From positions 41,747-105,746 of the forward strand of contig NZ_FNRM01000001.1 in the NCBI RefSeq assembly GCF_900107845.1: DNA of 64,000 nt. Reading direction: 5' to 3'. This stretch comes from Alkalimonas amylolytica. GTDB taxonomy: Bacteria > Pseudomonadota > Gammaproteobacteria > Enterobacterales > Alteromonadaceae. The translations under genes and the position numbers were made by a program. The notes beneath the pieces were generated by a model. It searched no databases and had not been told where the DNA came from. It saw only the letters and a program-made list of their open reading frames with translations. Numbering within the stretch: the stretch's first letter is position 1; every line of letters starts with the position of its first letter. This document shows positions 62,081 through 64,000 of this stretch, piece after piece.

Positions 62081-63415
62081 ATGCAAAACAAAGACATTTA
62101 CACTGTTTCTCGTTTAAACAGCGAAGTCCGTATGGTGCTGGAACAGCAATTTCAGCGCATCTGGTTGCAGGGAGAGGTGTCTAACTTTGTCGCCGCGGCC
62201 TCTGGCCACTGGTATTTTTCACTCAAAGACAGCGGCGCTCAGGTCAAAGTCGCCATGTTTCGCCAGAGCAATCGCATGGCCAGCATCAAGCCACAAAATG
62301 GCCAGCAGGTGCTGATCAAAGCCCGCATCAGTGTGTACGAGCCGCGCGGCGAATACCAGTTGCTGGCAGAATTGCTGGAAGATGCCGGCAGTGGTGCACT
62401 GCAATTGCAGTTTGAACAAGTCAAAGCACGGTTACTGGCCGAGGGCTTCCTGGCCAGTGAACGCAAGCGGCCGTTACCCGCCATGATCCAGCGCTTAGGG
62501 GTAGTCACCTCGCCGACCGGCGCGGCAATTCGCGATATTCTTACTGTGCTTAAACGCCGGGCACCGGGTATGCAGGTGATTATTTATCCCAGCCTGGTGC
62601 AAGGTGCCAGCGCTGCCGGTCAGCTGTGTCAGGCGCTTAGCCTTGCCTATCAACGCAACGAAGTGGATGCCATTATCATTGGCCGTGGCGGTGGCTCGCT
62701 GGAAGATCTCTGGTGCTTTAACGACGAACAACTGGCCCGGCTGGTTGCAAAAAGCCCGGTACCTATTGTCAGCGCCGTTGGTCATGAGATTGATGTCACC
62801 ATCAGTGATTTTGTCGCCGATATCCGCGCTGCCACCCCATCGGCCGCCGCCGAGCTGGTCTCCAGCGATCAGTTGCATTTACTGGAGCGGCTGCAGCGAC
62901 TGCAGCGGGCTTTGGTGCAGGCGCAGCGCCAGCAGCTGCAGCGCTTTGCGCCCAAAGTAGCACAACTGGCCCAGCGACTGCAGGCCAGGCACCCTTCGAG
63001 GCAACTGCAACAGCAACAACAGCGGCTGGACGAGCTTGGTAGCCAACTGCTGCGCCGCCTGCAACAACGCTTGCAACAACTGGCCCTACAGCAAGCCAGC
63101 CTGAGCCGTCAGCTCAGTGCACTATCACCGGCCAAAAAACTGCAGCAGCATCAACAGCAACTTGCACAGCAACAACGATTGCTTGGCCGCGCGATGCAAC
63201 AGCGGCTGCAGCAGCAACAGCAGCGCTGGCAATTGCTACTGGCCCGGCTGGATACGGTCAGTCCGCTGGCAACGCTGGCGCGTGGCTACAGCATCAGTTT
63301 TGATGAGCAGAACCAGGTGATAACCAACAGCGCCGCATTGGAAAAAGGCCAGTTGGTTCACACCAAACTGGCCCAGGGATCTTTTGTAGCAAGGGTGACC
63401 GCTACCGAGCGTTAA
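62081..63415 (+). CDS. xseA: Exodeoxyribonuclease VII large subunit
   Basis: Large subunit of the single-strand exonuclease; about 444 residues. The N-terminal OB fold (YTVSRLNSEVRMVLEQQFQRIWLQGEVSNF) and the catalytic domain (VVTSPTGAAIRDIL; IIGRGGGSLEDLWCFND; SAVGHEIDVTISDFVAD) are conserved. The C-terminal coiled-coil (about 270-410) is exceptionally Gln-rich. ATG 62081 (MQNKDIYTVSRL) is the conserved start; the frame opens at 61961. Its TAA stop shares four bases with the convergent amidohydrolase stop (TTAA). Confidence 0.96.
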   Translation: MQNKDIYTVSRLNSEVRMVLEQQFQRIWLQGEVSNFVAAASGHWYFSLKDSGAQVKVAMFRQSNRMASIKPQNGQQVLIKARISVYEPRGEYQLLAELLEDAGSGALQLQFEQVKARLLAEGFLASERKRPLPAMIQRLGVVTSPTGAAIRDILTVLKRRAPGMQVIIYPSLVQGASAAGQLCQALSLAYQRNEVDAIIIGRGGGSLEDLWCFNDEQLARLVAKSPVPIVSAVGHEIDVTISDFVADIRAATPSAAAELVSSDQLHLLERLQRLQRALVQAQRQQLQRFAPKVAQLAQRLQARHPSRQLQQQQQRLDELGSQLLRRLQQRLQQLALQQASLSRQLSALSPAKKLQQHQQQLAQQQRLLGRAMQQRLQQQQQRWQLLLARLDTVSPLATLARGYSISFDEQNQVITNSAALEKGQLVHTKLAQGSFVARVTATER

Positions 63416-64000
63416 TGCGGCTCGGTACTGACCAACTGACCATTGATGATCACCTGGCTGACCTGAGTGGTGTACTCAAAAGGATCGCCGGTATAGAGCA
63501 CCAGATCGGCATCCTTACCAACGGCAATGGAGCCCACCCGCTCATCAATGCCTAAGATGCGGGCCGCATCAATGGTAATCGACGCCAGTGCCACCTCATA
63601 CGGCAGGCCATAAGCCGCGGCAATAGCCGCTTCCCACAGTACCACCCGGGTTTTCGGCACATAACGCTCGTAGCCACTTTGCAAAGCAAACGGAATACCG
63701 GCCTGGTGTAACTTTTGCGCCGTGATAAAGCTGGCATTTTCCAGCTCACCAAACTGCCGGGCCATGGTCGGGTGCAAGATCACCGGCACCTGAGCCGCTT
63801 TAATCGCATCCAGCATCAGATAAGCTTCCGCAGCACCATCCAACACGATACGAATGCCAAACTCTTCGGCAATCCTCAGCGCCGACTGCATATCCTGTTC
63901 CCGATAGGCGGTGATCAGCAAAGGTGTACTGCCATTCAACACGCCAACCAGAGCCTCCAGTTCCAGATCGCGACTCGGCGCTTTGCCTTCCTGCGCTTCT
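63412..64000 (-). CDS. Amidohydrolase-family protein, 3' part (runs off the window)
   Basis: The frame is open to the window edge, so only the C-terminal ~195 residues are seen. They carry the end of an imidazolonepropionase-like amidohydrolase: ILHPTMARQFG, YEVALASITIDAARILGIDERVGSIAVGKDADLVLYTGDPF and a final strand QVIINGQLV. It resembles the two exported amidohydrolases at 20.6-25 kb. The N-terminus and metal motif lie outside the window. Confidence 0.88.
   Translation of the reverse strand, partial: EAQEGKAPSRDLELEALVGVLNGSTPLLITAYREQDMQSALRIAEEFGIRIVLDGAAEAYLMLDAIKAAQVPVILHPTMARQFGELENASFITAQKLHQAGIPFALQSGYERYVPKTRVVLWEAAIAAAYGLPYEVALASITIDAARILGIDERVGSIAVGKDADLVLYTGDPFEYTTQVSQVIINGQLVSTEPH

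Overview
The window is a stretch of chromosome from a gammaproteobacterium of the Alteromonadales/Rheinheimera-Alishewanella type. The basis is housekeeping synteny (divergent dnaQ/rnhA; rpsP-rimM-trmD-rplS next to ffh-ypjD-corC; guaBA divergent from xseA), small families common in that order (TIGR03503, DUF3718, DUF2750), many Gln-rich proteins and a rich c-di-GMP signalling set. The genus is an inference; no rRNA is present.

Layout. 0-3.5 kb: tRNA-Asp, a TIGR03503 protein, dnaQ, rnhA and a glutathione peroxidase. 3.5-11 kb: signalling block with a membrane CHASE-PAS-PAS-GGDEF-EAL protein, an HBM-type chemoreceptor and a soluble PAS-PAS-GGDEF-EAL protein. 11-12.1 kb: folE and a DUF2750 gene. 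12.1-14.9 kb: AT-richer accessory cassette of four unfamiliar genes, including an orphan EF-hand/Asp-rich module, a two-TM protein and a Fic AMPylase-type protein. 15-20.6 kb: ettA, a CBS protein, an aromatic aminotransferase, a GAF protein, a SUI1/YciH factor and a PEP-CTERM-like exported protein. 20.6-31.7 kb: two overlapping exported amidohydrolase genes (one with a His-rich tail), a dCACHE-HAMP-PAS-GGDEF-EAL sensor, cytochrome c', a cytochrome b561-type protein and a penicillin acylase-family protein. 31.7-41 kb: pheA with a Phe-rich leader peptide and attenuator, DUF3718, a beta-CASP metallo-beta-lactamase-fold nuclease overlapping a Na/Pi cotransporter, a LOG-family protein, the aroF-tyrA operon and a J-domain protein. 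41-52.9 kb: ribosome/tRNA-modification operon, ffh, ypjD, corC-like, a lytic transglycosylase, gshA, pssA, an RsbRD-PAS-GGDEF cyclase and a Ca/Na antiporter. 53-58.7 kb: variable region. 58.8-64 kb: guaA, guaB, xseA and the 3' part of another amidohydrolase.

The most unusual part is 53.0-58.7 kb. It holds the 3' end (domains V-VI) of a group II intron without its reverse transcriptase, three sequences with the architecture of integron attC sites, a 57-bp near-perfect palindrome, and a serine hydrolase gene broken by a frameshift and a large internal deletion. No integron integrase is present. I read this as a decayed integron cassette cluster (CALIN-like) next to guaBA; the attC calls are by eye and need a covariance-model search.

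Linked functions: four c-di-GMP proteins and one chemoreceptor form the signalling theme. tyrB-like aminotransferase, pheA, tyrA and aroF together cover DAHP formation and the terminal Phe/Tyr steps, with attenuation (pheA) and a candidate TyrR box (aroF-tyrA) as visible regulation.
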